In this document: positions 1-6,918 of the stretch, one piece after another
How the letters are laid out: every line of letters starts with the position of its first letter
Numbering within the stretch: position 1 is the first letter of the stretch
Assembly (NCBI GenBank): GCA_023258975.1
Contig: JAHFRD010000010.1
Location: forward strand, 49,226 to 113,225
Source: Hydrogenophilales bacterium
Lineage (GTDB): Bacteria; Pseudomonadota; Gammaproteobacteria; Burkholderiales; Thiobacillaceae
Length of the DNA stretch: 64,000 bases
Reading direction: 5' to 3'
Notes under the pieces: model-generated
Seen by the model: only the letters and a program-made list of their open reading frames with translations
What the model was told of the DNA's origin: nothing
Database searches by the model: none
Position numbers and translations under genes: made by a program

Positions 1-1106
1 ACGATCTGGCGCCCGTGGATGCGCGCATCCGCAACGCGGGCCTGGCCAGCCTGGGCATCCACGGCGTGCTGTTCCTCATCGGCATGGCCTTGCTCATCCT
101 GGCCCTGCGCCGCACCGTGGCGGCGCCGATCAACCGCCTGACCGCGCTGATGTCCCGGGTCGAACAGGAGTCCGATCTAAACCTGCGCATTCCGGTCGAT
201 GGCAAGGATGAAATCGCCCGCGCGGCAAGCGCTTTCAACACCATGATGGAACGTTTCGCCGAAATCATCCGCCAGGTCGGTGGCGCCACCCGCAATCTCA
301 GCCAGGTGGCCGGCCATCTGGTCATGGTCACCACCCGCACCCAGGCCGGCGTCGACAAGCAACTCGGAGACACCGAACTCCTGGCCGCCACGCTGTCGCG
401 ACTCGCCGGCAGCGTGCAGGAAGTGGCGCATAACACCCAGGAGGCGGCCGACGCCGCGCGCCAGGCCGACGGCGATGCAAAGGAAGGAACGAAGACCGCC
501 ACCAGCGCCCTGGGCGCCATTTCCGCCATGTCGGAACAACTGGAGCAGGCGGTGCGGGTCATCCAGCGCCTCGATACCGATAGCCGCGACATTGGCCGGG
601 TGATCGGCCTGATCCGTGAAATCGCCGAACAAACCAACCTGCTCGCGCTCAACGCCGCCATCGAGGCCGCCCGCGCCGGTGAACAGGGGCGCGGTTTCGC
701 CGTGGTCGCCGATGAAGTGCGCACTTTGGCGCAACGCACCCAGTCCGCCACCGAGGAAATCGAGAGCATCATCGTCATGGTGCAGGGGCGCGCCAAGGAA
801 GCCGTGGGCGCGATCCAGAGCGCGGAAGAGAAAACCAACTCCAGCGTGAAGAGCGTCGAGGAAAGCGCCGAGGCGCTCGCCACCATTTCCGGGTCGGTGG
901 GCGTCATCACCCGCATGAACGCCCAGATCGCGGCCAGCTCGAAAGGCCAGAGCAGCGCGGCGGACAGCATCAACCAGAAACTCGGCGACATCGGCGCCGT
1001 TGCCCGCGAAGCCTCCAGCCACGCCCACGATACCCACGGCGCCAGCGAACGGCTCGCCGGTCTGGCGCGGGAACTGGAAAGCCTGGTGAATCAGTTCCGG
1101 GTGTAG
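1..1106 (+). CDS. Methyl-accepting chemotaxis protein, 3' part
   Basis: The reading frame is open to the left edge, so the N-terminus and ligand-binding domain lie outside the window. The visible part starts with a hydrophobic segment (about residues 12-30, [19 protein letters not shown]), then a HAMP domain beginning at the typical API-N-L motif and running to about residue 85. A long coiled-coil signalling domain follows. The conserved hairpin tip is present ([19 protein letters not shown], about residue 205), which is the CheA/CheW contact site of the family. It ends in LVNQFRV without a CheR-tethering pentapeptide. The role is a membrane chemoreceptor; its ligand cannot be told from this fragment. 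A repeat element starts right after the stop. Confidence 0.95.
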   Translation, partial: DLAPVDARIRNAGLASLGIHGVLFLIGMALLILALRRTVAAPINRLTALMSRVEQESDLNLRIPVDGKDEIARAASAFNTMMERFAEIIRQVGGATRNLSQVAGHLVMVTTRTQAGVDKQLGDTELLAATLSRLAGSVQEVAHNTQEAADAARQADGDAKEGTKTATSALGAISAMSEQLEQAVRVIQRLDTDSRDIGRVIGLIREIAEQTNLLALNAAIEAARAGEQGRGFAVVADEVRTLAQRTQSATEEIESIIVMVQGRAKEAVGAIQSAEEKTNSSVKSVEESAEALATISGSVGVITRMNAQIAASSKGQSSAADSINQKLGDIGAVAREASSHAHDTHGASERLAGLARELESLVNQFRV

Positions 1107-1398
1107 CGGATGGTCGGGTTCACTTTCATGGATCAACGAGCCACCCCTGATGATGAAACATCCCGCACACCTCCGCCGCTCGCAAAAGGCACGTCCCCTC
1201 TCCCGCAGGCGGGAGAGGGTTAGGGTGAGGAGCGGTGCTTACGTGGTCACGCTGGGCGAGCCCCCTCATCTCCGGCCCTTCTGATGAAGCCTCTACCCTT
1301 CGGCATCCCGCCCGCAGGAGCAGGGAGCAAACCGTGTTTCATCATCAATAGTGGCTCGTCGAGGCATGAAAGTTAGCGAAGCGTAACCCGACCATCCG
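1107..1398. repeat. Nested inverted-repeat (MITE/REP-like) element
   Basis: The outer arms are 1107-1160 and 1335-1398. The right arm reads as the reverse complement of the left with a few mismatches and one extra stretch of about 10 nt (AGCGAAGCGT region). The interior (1161-1334) contains a perfect 11-bp hairpin at 1196-1219 (CCCTCTCCCGC / GCGGGAGAGGG) followed by TTAGGGTGAGG, a form of dispersed repeat common in Proteobacteria. No transposase-like frame is inside, so this would be a non-autonomous element. It begins at the base after the chemoreceptor stop codon. Confidence 0.7.
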
Positions 1399-1543
1399 TT
1401 CGGGCCACCCCGAACACCAGCGCGACAATCAGGGCCGCCAACCCCGCGCCCGCCTCCCCGGTCACGCCCCAGGCGGCGCCGGCCACGATCATCACGGGAT
1501 AGATCACGGCGGACAAACGAGCGGTCGGATCGGTCGCATTCAT
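1373..1543 (-). CDS. Small hypothetical membrane protein (56 aa)
   Basis: A 57-codon frame runs from an ATG at 1543 to a TAA at 1375-1373. The product has two hydrophobic stretches (about residues 10-25, LSAVIYPVMIVAGAAWG, and 33-47, GAGLAALIVALVFGV), as expected for a two-helix inner-membrane miniprotein. A weak ribosome-binding sequence (GTGAG) lies about 6 nt upstream. The last six codons and the stop fall in the right arm of the neighbouring repeat, so the repeat appears to have replaced the original C-terminus. No family is recognised. It could also be a chance frame in GC-rich DNA. Confidence 0.4.
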   Translation of the reverse strand: MNATDPTARLSAVIYPVMIVAGAAWGVTGEAGAGLAALIVALVFGVARTDGRVTLR

Positions 1544-1698
1544 GTCGGTCTCACAAAGAATCGGGGTAGCGAGATGATGCTCGCCAAGAGGCTCACCAGA
1601 TGAGCCAACAGCAAAGCCGCCAGCGGCATGGCATGAGCCGGCCTCCCGCGCGCGGGAGTGATACGCTGCCGCCTTCCATTGCCACAGCGAGGATTCCG

Positions 1699-2703
1699 AT
1701 GGATCGCACGGAACGCTTCTACAAGATCGACCAGTTGCTCACCGAGCGCCTCGTGGTGCCGTTCGACGGCCTGCTGGCCGCGCTGGAAATCTCTCGCGCC
1801 ACGCTCAAGCGCGACCTGCTCTATCTGCGCGACCGCCTCAATGCCCCCATCGTCTGGGATCGCGCGGCCGGCGGCTATCGCTATGCCGGACAGGCGGCGC
1901 CAGGCGGCTTGCGCGCCGGCGCTCGCTTCGAACTGCCCGGGCTGTGGTTCAACGCACAGGAAATCCATGCCCTGCTGACCATGCGGCATCTGCTCGCCGG
2001 CCTGGATCGGGGTGGCCTCCTTGGCCCCCATGTACAGCCTCTGATGGCGCGCCTCAATGGCCTCATGGGGACGGCCGACGATAGCGCGGAAGAGGTGCGC
2101 AAACGGGTGCGCGTCATCGGCATGGCCGCCCGCAAACTGGACCTCGCGCAGTTCGAGCGGGTGGGCTCCGCCCTGCTGCGCCGCAAGCGGCTGCTCCTCA
2201 CTTACCACGCGCGCGGCAGCGGCGAAGTCAGTGAGCGGGAAGTGTCGCCGCAACGCCTGGTGCATTACCGCGAGAACTGGTACCTGGATGCCTGGTGCCA
2301 TTTGCGCTGCGGGCTGCGCAACTTTTCCGTGGACGCCATCGAACGCGCGGAAATCCTGGAAAAACCCGCGCGTAGCCTGGTCGAAAAAACGCTGAACAAG
2401 ACGCTTGGCGCCGGCTACGGCATTTTTTCCGGTAGCCGGCTGCAATGGGCCAGACTCCGCTTCAGCCCGGAGCGATCACGCTGGGTGGCGTCCGAGCGAT
2501 GGCATCCCAGGCAGAAAGGGCACCTGGAAGCCGATGGCGCTTTTTTGCTGGAACTTCCCTATGCTGATGATCGGGAACTGGTCATGGACATTCTCAAGTA
2601 CGGCCCGGATTGCGAAGTGCTGGGGCCGGATGCGCTGAGGCGGCGGGTGTGTGAGCAGGTGGCGGCAACGCAGGCCCTTTACCGGCAGCCCACTCCCGCC
2701 TGA
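1699..2703 (+). CDS. WYL-domain transcriptional regulator (YafY type)
   Basis: About 334 aa from the ATG at 1699, which is preceded by GAGG about 7 nt away; the frame continues further upstream but those residues look non-coding. The N-terminus (MDRTERFYKIDQLL) is a winged helix-turn-helix of the DeoR/HTH_11 kind (about residues 1-60). The middle and C-terminal half is a WYL domain with the signature NWYLDAWCHLR followed by RNFSVDAIERA (about residues 195-225), and a C-terminal WCX-like extension. WYL domains are thought to sense small ligands or nucleic acid and act as transcriptional switches. No defence or CRISPR genes are adjacent, so its target cannot be inferred. Confidence 0.9.
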   Translation: MDRTERFYKIDQLLTERLVVPFDGLLAALEISRATLKRDLLYLRDRLNAPIVWDRAAGGYRYAGQAAPGGLRAGARFELPGLWFNAQEIHALLTMRHLLAGLDRGGLLGPHVQPLMARLNGLMGTADDSAEEVRKRVRVIGMAARKLDLAQFERVGSALLRRKRLLLTYHARGSGEVSEREVSPQRLVHYRENWYLDAWCHLRCGLRNFSVDAIERAEILEKPARSLVEKTLNKTLGAGYGIFSGSRLQWARLRFSPERSRWVASERWHPRQKGHLEADGAFLLELPYADDRELVMDILKYGPDCEVLGPDALRRRVCEQVAATQALYRQPTPA

Positions 2704-2825
2704 ATGCAAACATTGCGCCGACGCCACCCTGGTACAAAAATGCCAGCACACACAAACCGTTCTGCCCCATGCAACAGGCAATAGCCGGATAATCCCGCAT
2801 CTCTCAACCGTATGGCTTTGGATAT

Positions 2826-3659
2826 ATGCGAGTCGTCGTCGTCAGCGGACTTTCCGGATCCGGCAAGAGTGTCGCCCTCAAGGCGATGGAAGATGCCAAC
2901 TTCTACTGCATCGACAACCTCCCCGCCGCCTTGCTGGCGGAGGCGGTGGAATATCTGCGTCTTCTCGGCATTCAGGACGCCGCGTTGAGCATCGACTCCC
3001 GTAGCGGCGGCAGCCTGGTCGGCCTGCCGGACGAGTTGGAGCGCATGCGGGCCAAGGTCGATCTGCGCGTCATCTTCCTCACCGCCAAGGATGAAGCCCT
3101 GGTCAAGCGATTCTCGGAGACGCGGCGGCGCCATCCCCTGAATACCGGCGAACACTCGCTGGAAGAGTGCATCCGCAAGGAACGCGAGATGCTGGCGCGG
3201 ATTTCCGGAAACGCCCATCTGATGGACACCAGCGACCTCTCCGCCAACACCCTGCGCGACTGGATCAAGAACTTCCTCGACCTGCACAGCGCCAGCTTCA
3301 CCCTGGTGTTCGAATCGTTCGGCTTCAAGCACGGCATTCCGATGGATGCCGATCTGGTGTTCGATGTGCGCTGCCTGCCCAATCCGCATTACGACCCCTA
3401 TCTCAAGCCGCTGACCGGCCGCGATGCGGCTGTCATCGCGTTCCTGCAATCACAGGGACAGGTAACGGACATGCTGGAAGATATCCGCGTCTTCGTCGCC
3501 AAATGGTTGCCTTCCTACATCAAGGACAACCGCAGCTATTTCACCGTGGGCCTTGGCTGCACCGGCGGCCAGCACCGCTCGGTCTACTTCGCGGAGACCC
3601 TGGCCGATCACTTCCAGGATGTCCAGCAGGTGCTGATCCGGCATCGTGAACTTTCCTGA
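2826..3659 (+). CDS. rapZ: RNase adapter / nucleotide-binding protein RapZ
   Basis: 277 aa, the usual family length. The N-terminus has a Walker A loop at residues 8-15 (GLSGSGKS), and a CIDNLP motif at about 28-33 takes the Walker B place. The C-terminal half carries the conserved GLGCTGGQHRSV sequence (about residues 240-252). In enteric bacteria RapZ binds the small RNA GlmZ and presents it to RNase E, tuning glucosamine-6-phosphate synthesis; in other bacteria the RNA partners are unknown. The gene overlaps the next one by 14 nt, so they are likely co-translated. The usual ptsN/hprK neighbours are absent here. Confidence 0.96.
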   Translation: MRVVVVSGLSGSGKSVALKAMEDANFYCIDNLPAALLAEAVEYLRLLGIQDAALSIDSRSGGSLVGLPDELERMRAKVDLRVIFLTAKDEALVKRFSETRRRHPLNTGEHSLEECIRKEREMLARISGNAHLMDTSDLSANTLRDWIKNFLDLHSASFTLVFESFGFKHGIPMDADLVFDVRCLPNPHYDPYLKPLTGRDAAVIAFLQSQGQVTDMLEDIRVFVAKWLPSYIKDNRSYFTVGLGCTGGQHRSVYFAETLADHFQDVQQVLIRHRELS

Positions 3660-4008
3660 CCCACCACGCCCCGGTGACTGGCTGATTCTGCTTGCCGGGC
3701 TCGCGCTGGTGGGCGGGTTGTGGATGCGCCAGGCGGGCAGCCTGGAAGGGCGCGTCATCGCGCGCCTGGACGGCAAGGTGGTGGCCGAGGCCAGCCTGCG
3801 CCTGAACCGCAGGCTGGAAATCAAAGGCCCATTGGGCGTCAGCCGCATCGAAATCCACGATGGCCGCGTGCGCGTCGCCAGCGACCCCAGTCCGCGCCAA
3901 CTCTGTGTGCGCCAGGGCTGGATTCCGCCCGGGGGGGCCGCGGTCTGCCTGCCCAACCGGGTCAGTGTGGAAAACGCGGCGGCGGGTTACGACACGCTCA
4001 ATTACTGA
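3646..4008 (+). CDS. NusG domain II-containing protein
   Basis: 120 aa. One N-terminal hydrophobic anchor (about residues 12-27, DWLILLAGLALVGGLW) is followed by a small beta domain (EGRVIARLDGK, IEIHDGRVRVASDPS) ending with a conserved LCVRQGWI...AVCLPNRV pattern. This matches the membrane-anchored NusG_II family, usually encoded beside a Gx transporter and often near Rnf or ApbE genes. Function is unknown; a flavin or quinone-related role is only inferred from neighbours in other genomes. It overlaps rapZ by 14 nt. Its expected partner, the Gx transporter, lies at 5150, separated by an inserted regulatory module. Confidence 0.88.
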   Translation: MNFPDPPRPGDWLILLAGLALVGGLWMRQAGSLEGRVIARLDGKVVAEASLRLNRRLEIKGPLGVSRIEIHDGRVRVASDPSPRQLCVRQGWIPPGGAAVCLPNRVSVENAAAGYDTLNY

Positions 4009-4231
4009 ACGAACGATCCTGCTCCAGGTGGGCGGTGGATTGCAGGGTTGTCGGCGGATCCCTTTCCGCCTCCTCCCATCCGTATCCCGGCAGCAGATAG
4101 AGGCCGGTTTTTTCCCGCGCGACGTCGGGCGCCTCAATGGCCTCGGGCATCCGCATGAAACGCCCGATCACCACACCGGCCACAACCGCCACCCCCAACC
4201 AGGCCAACAAGCCGATCAGCAGTTCGCTCAT
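3998..4231 (-). CDS. Small hypothetical membrane protein in XRE operon
   Basis: 77 aa with one N-terminal transmembrane helix (residues 4-24, LLIGLLAWLGVAVVAGVVIG) and a polar tail containing GLYLLPGYGWEEAERDPP. Its ATG overlaps the stop codon of the upstream XRE gene in an ATGA arrangement, and GAGG lies about 7 nt before the start, both supporting real translation. Its 3' end overlaps the convergent NusG-II gene by 11 bp. No family is recognised. The context suggests a membrane partner or target of the XRE regulator. Confidence 0.65.
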   Translation of the reverse strand: MSELLIGLLAWLGVAVVAGVVIGRFMRMPEAIEAPDVAREKTGLYLLPGYGWEEAERDPPTTLQSTAHLEQDRSFSN

Positions 4232-4467
4232 GGCGCCACCTCGCTCTCCGCTGCGCCCACCTGAGGAACCGTTTCGTTCGGATCCGGCAACAACACCTGC
4301 GCCAGCGTCAGGCCCAGCAGCGCGGCCAGCTTGGCGGCGGTAGCCGGCGAGGTACTCTGGATACGCCGCTCCAAACGGGAAATACTGGCCGCCGACATGC
4401 CAACCGCGTCGGCCAGATCGTAGATGGACAACCCCCGTTCCAAACGGGCCTTTCTCAACGGACTCAT
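4228..4467 (-). CDS. XRE-family transcriptional regulator (79 aa)
   Basis: A helix-turn-helix of the Cro/CI type spans about residues 1-58 (SPLRKARLERGLSIYDLADAVG, SAASISRLER). The ATG at 4467 is preferred because GGAG lies 6 nt upstream; a GTG four codons earlier is possible. It is almost only a DNA-binding domain with a short acidic tail, so it likely acts as a small dimeric repressor. It is translationally coupled to the small membrane protein downstream and divergent from another XRE gene across an intergenic region rich in inverted GTTGCG half-sites. Confidence 0.85.
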   Translation of the reverse strand: MSPLRKARLERGLSIYDLADAVGMSAASISRLERRIQSTSPATAAKLAALLGLTLAQVLLPDPNETVPQVGAAESEVAP

Positions 4468-4567
4468 CCCTTGCTCCACTTTTCTTGTTGTTCAGGTCGT
4501 TGGGCTCGATATTCGAGCCAGCCGGCCAGGCGGCCGACCATGCAAAACGTGGGCTAGTGTTCCGGAA

Positions 4568-4645
4568 CGCGCAACGCGTGTCAACATTTCGTTGCGCGAC
4601 TCGATTTAGGGTATCGTTGCGATTTCATGTTGCAGTCTGCGCAAC
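4568..4645. promoter_or_regulatory. Cluster of four GTTGCG half-sites between divergent XRE genes
   Basis: A perfect 9-bp inverted repeat CGCGCAACG (4568-4576) / CGTTGCGCG (4590-4598) is followed by a second pair CGTTGCG (4615-4621) and GCGCAAC (4639-4645). Half-site centres are 20-25 bp apart, about two helical turns. The cluster sits between the two divergent XRE genes, so it is a good operator candidate for one or both. No clear -35/-10 pair could be fixed. Confidence 0.6.
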
Positions 4646-4697
4646 TAGCGGTCAGCATGGCGGGCCGGGAATATTTGAAAAAAATGAACAGACCAGA

Positions 4698-5087
4698 ATG
4701 GAACGGAGCCATGACTCCGCGGAACCGATGGACGCAGCTCGCATGAAAATTGGCGGCACGATTGAACAGCTGAGGGTGCGGCGAGGTTGGTCGCTGGACG
4801 AACTCGCGGAGCGGACGGGCATCACCAAATCCAGCCTTTCGCGTATGGAAAACGATAGCCAGTGGCCACGCCCCGAAACACTGGAAGCCCTGGCGGCGGC
4901 ACTGGAAGTGAAGATTTACCAGCTGTTCGCCCTGGCCGACGCGGAACCACTCCCCACCGCGCCACCCTCATGGGTGCAGGACGAACAGGACATCGTCCAC
5001 GCCTACCGGGCAATGGAGCCGGATGCGCGCAAGCAATACCGCGAGCTGGCCCGCATCCTGGCCGACAAGGGGCGGTCGGACTCGTAG
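4698..5087 (+). CDS. XRE-family regulator (helix-turn-helix plus C-terminal tail)
   Basis: About 129 aa if translation begins at the ATG at 4698; ATGs at 4728 and 4743 are alternatives and none has a strong ribosome-binding site. The Cro/CI-type helix-turn-helix lies at about residues 18-72 (IEQLRVRRGWSLDELAERTG, TKSSLSRMEN). The tail (about 85-129) contains an amphipathic EQDIVHAYRAMEPDARKQY stretch, often involved in oligomerisation of phage-like repressors. It is divergent from the 79-aa XRE gene. Its TAG stop lies inside the palindromic repeat at 5084-5117. Confidence 0.82.
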   Translation: MERSHDSAEPMDAARMKIGGTIEQLRVRRGWSLDELAERTGITKSSLSRMENDSQWPRPETLEALAAALEVKIYQLFALADAEPLPTAPPSWVQDEQDIVHAYRAMEPDARKQYRELARILADKGRSDS

Positions 5088-5117
5088 GAGGCTCCGCCCG
5101 CGAGCGGAGCCTCCTAC
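5084..5117. repeat. Dispersed hairpin repeat, possible terminator
   Basis: A perfect 14-bp inverted repeat, GTAGGAGGCTCCGC (5084-5097) and GCGGAGCCTCCTAC (5104-5117), has a 6-nt loop. There is no T-run, so it is a REP-like hairpin rather than a classical terminator. It supplies the stop codon of the preceding XRE gene. A decayed related copy is at 40174-40199. Confidence 0.75.
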
Positions 5118-5149
5118 TGGACGTCCACGACCTCATTTACCATCGCGCC

Positions 5150-5671
5150 ATGCAACTCGAACTCCATGCCAGCGCCGAAGACCGCAGGGTGGCCGCTCTG
5201 GCGGCGGTGGCGATCGGTTTGACCCTGGCCGAAGCGGCGATTCCACTGCCAATTCCCGGCGTCAAGCCCGGCCTCGCCAATATCGTTACGCTGGTGGTGT
5301 TGTATCGCTACGGCTGGCGTACCGCCGCCTGGGTGGCGGGCCTGCGCATCGTCGCGGGGGCGTTGGCGCTGGGCCAGTTTCTGACGCCGGCTTTCGTGTT
5401 GAGCCTGTCTGGTGGAGTCGCCAGCCTGTTGCTGCTGGCCCTGGGGGCTCGTCTGCCGGCACGCTGGTTCGGCCCGATCAGCTTGTCCATGCTGGCCGCT
5501 TTCGCCCACATCGGCGCGCAGTTGCTGGTGGTGGATGCCTGGCTGCTGCCCGGGGCGAGCATCCTTGGCCTGATGCCGCTTTTCCTCACGGCGGCCTGGA
5601 TCACCGGCCTGGTGAACGGCCTGGCGGCCGCGCGTCTGCTGGCGGGAGGGCGGCACCAGGGCGAAACGTAG
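5150..5671 (+). CDS. Gx transporter family / heptaprenyl diphosphate synthase component I-like protein
   Basis: 173 aa, very hydrophobic with five to six predicted membrane helices. Conserved family features are the early EAAIPLPIPGVKPGLANIV segment (about residues 24-43) and the later FAHIGAQLLVV segment. The family (Hpre_diP_synt_I, also called Gx transporters) resembles the membrane S-components of ECF vitamin transporters; its substrate is unknown. It is normally next to a NusG-II gene, here 1.1 kb upstream at 3646. The start follows the hairpin repeat closely. Confidence 0.85.
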   Translation: MQLELHASAEDRRVAALAAVAIGLTLAEAAIPLPIPGVKPGLANIVTLVVLYRYGWRTAAWVAGLRIVAGALALGQFLTPAFVLSLSGGVASLLLLALGARLPARWFGPISLSMLAAFAHIGAQLLVVDAWLLPGASILGLMPLFLTAAWITGLVNGLAAARLLAGGRHQGET

Positions 5672-5703
5672 TTCGCCCAAGTGTTCCCCTCACAGCCCGG
5701 CGG

Positions 5704-6417
5704 TCACAGGTCGGCGGCCACCAGGCCCGTGCGGATGGCGTACCGGGTCAAACCGGCGACATCGTGGATATTGAGTCGCTGCATGAGTTGGGCGCGATGG
5801 CTTTCCACCGTCTTCACGCTGACATGCAACTGGGCGGCGATCTCGCGGGTGGCGTAACCACGCGCGATCAGGTGCAGGATTTCACGTTGACGCGGTGTCA
5901 GGCGATCATCCTGATGCGCCTTGGCGCCGGGTTCGTCGGTGTGCAGGAAATCCTCGATGACCCCCACCGCCTCGCGCAGGCTGGCCAGCACGGAACGGTG
6001 CTTCTGGCTGGCCTGGTTGAGCGATTCCAGCGCCTGCTTCTGGGTGCTGACATCGGTGCAATAGCCGACGAAACCAATGCACTTGCCCTTGTCGGATAAC
6101 ACCGGCTGCCCCATCTTCAACAACCAGCGATAGCGGCCATCACGGCGGCGCAGGCGGCATTCCAGCGTAAAAGGCGTGGCGCCGCGAATCGCCTCGGCCA
6201 CCAGGCCATGCCAGGCGGTGGCGTCTTCCGGGTGCATCATGGACAGCCAGCCATCATCCAGGGCGTCTTCCAGCTTGCGCCCCGTGAACTCCAGCCAGGC
6301 ACGATTGACATGACGGCAGCCGCCGTCGGGACCGGCCACCCATATCATGGCGGGCACCCAATCCAGGGCCCGTTTCATGTCGGGTGAAAATACCGCGCCG
6401 AGCGCGTCTATGTTCAT
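5704..6417 (-). CDS. PAS-domain LuxR-family transcriptional regulator
   Basis: 237 aa from the ATG at 6417, chosen because GGAG lies 9 nt upstream; an in-frame TTG five codons earlier is less likely. The N-terminal PAS/PAC domain (about residues 15-130) shows WVAGPDGGCRHVNRAWLEFTG and FVGYCTDVSTQKQALE. After a short helix comes a LuxR/NarL-type DNA-binding domain (about 172-232: LTPRQREILHLIARGYATREIA and VSVKTVESHRAQL). There is no receiver domain, so it likely senses a ligand or redox state directly through PAS. It is divergent from a DUF2892 gene. The AT-rich intergenic region holds an imperfect TCAGG-AAAAA-CCTGA palindrome (6515-6529), a possible site for it. Confidence 0.9.
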   Translation of the reverse strand: MNIDALGAVFSPDMKRALDWVPAMIWVAGPDGGCRHVNRAWLEFTGRKLEDALDDGWLSMMHPEDATAWHGLVAEAIRGATPFTLECRLRRRDGRYRWLLKMGQPVLSDKGKCIGFVGYCTDVSTQKQALESLNQASQKHRSVLASLREAVGVIEDFLHTDEPGAKAHQDDRLTPRQREILHLIARGYATREIAAQLHVSVKTVESHRAQLMQRLNIHDVAGLTRYAIRTGLVAADL

Positions 6418-6682
6418 ATTTGAAAGCTCCAACGTAAAACAGCTGTAAAGCCGTTCCTCCCTGTTGCAGAATTTCTTATTCCTATAGCTTAAGTACTAGC
6501 CATGTAACGATAAATCAGGAAAAACCTGAAATTCTTAATGCATCGCACCATGTTCGATGGCATTTAGCCTTGCAGGTTCCTCATTATCGTTCGTGTAACC
6601 AAAGTCACTGAGTGGGATGGCGTCGTCACCTACTCTGCCGCCACTCCCAAACGGAGCCCTTTACCTTGATTGGAGGATCGTC

Positions 6683-6874
6683 ATGAAAGCGAATGTTGGT
6701 GGTATCGACCGTATATTGCGCATCGCCGTGGGCCTGGCCCTCATCGTCTGGGTGGCCGCCCTGAATGGCCCGATCTGGGCGTGGATCGGCGTGGTGCCCC
6801 TGGCCACCGGCCTGTTCAAGTTCTGCCCGTTCTACCCGCTGCTCGGCATGAATACTTGTCCGATGGACAAATGA
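6683..6874 (+). CDS. DUF2892 small membrane protein (YgaP-like)
   Basis: 63 aa with two membrane helices (about residues 11-27 and 29-47) and the family pattern NVGGIDRILRIAVG at the start and a CPFYPLLGMNTCP ending. The ATG at 6683 has GGAGG 7 nt upstream. These proteins match the membrane part of the YgaP rhodanese and are common in sulfur-metabolising and metal-exposed bacteria; the two C-terminal cysteines are typical. Function is unknown. It is divergent from the PAS-LuxR regulator. Confidence 0.88.
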   Translation: MKANVGGIDRILRIAVGLALIVWVAALNGPIWAWIGVVPLATGLFKFCPFYPLLGMNTCPMDK

Positions 6875-6889
6875 TTTTCTGACCGCGAT

Positions 6890-6918
6890 AAAAAGCGCCC
6901 CAATTTGGGGCGCTTTTT
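6890..6918. terminator. Bidirectional intrinsic terminator
   Basis: AAAAAGCGCCCC, a short AATTT loop and GGGGCGCTTTTT form a symmetrical A-stem-T hairpin. It can end both the DUF2892 transcript (+) and the ilvA transcript (-). Confidence 0.9.

Noticed and set aside
1540..2445. Minus-strand frame opposite the WYL regulator
   Set aside because: The plus strand encodes clear HTH and WYL motifs; the antisense shows none.
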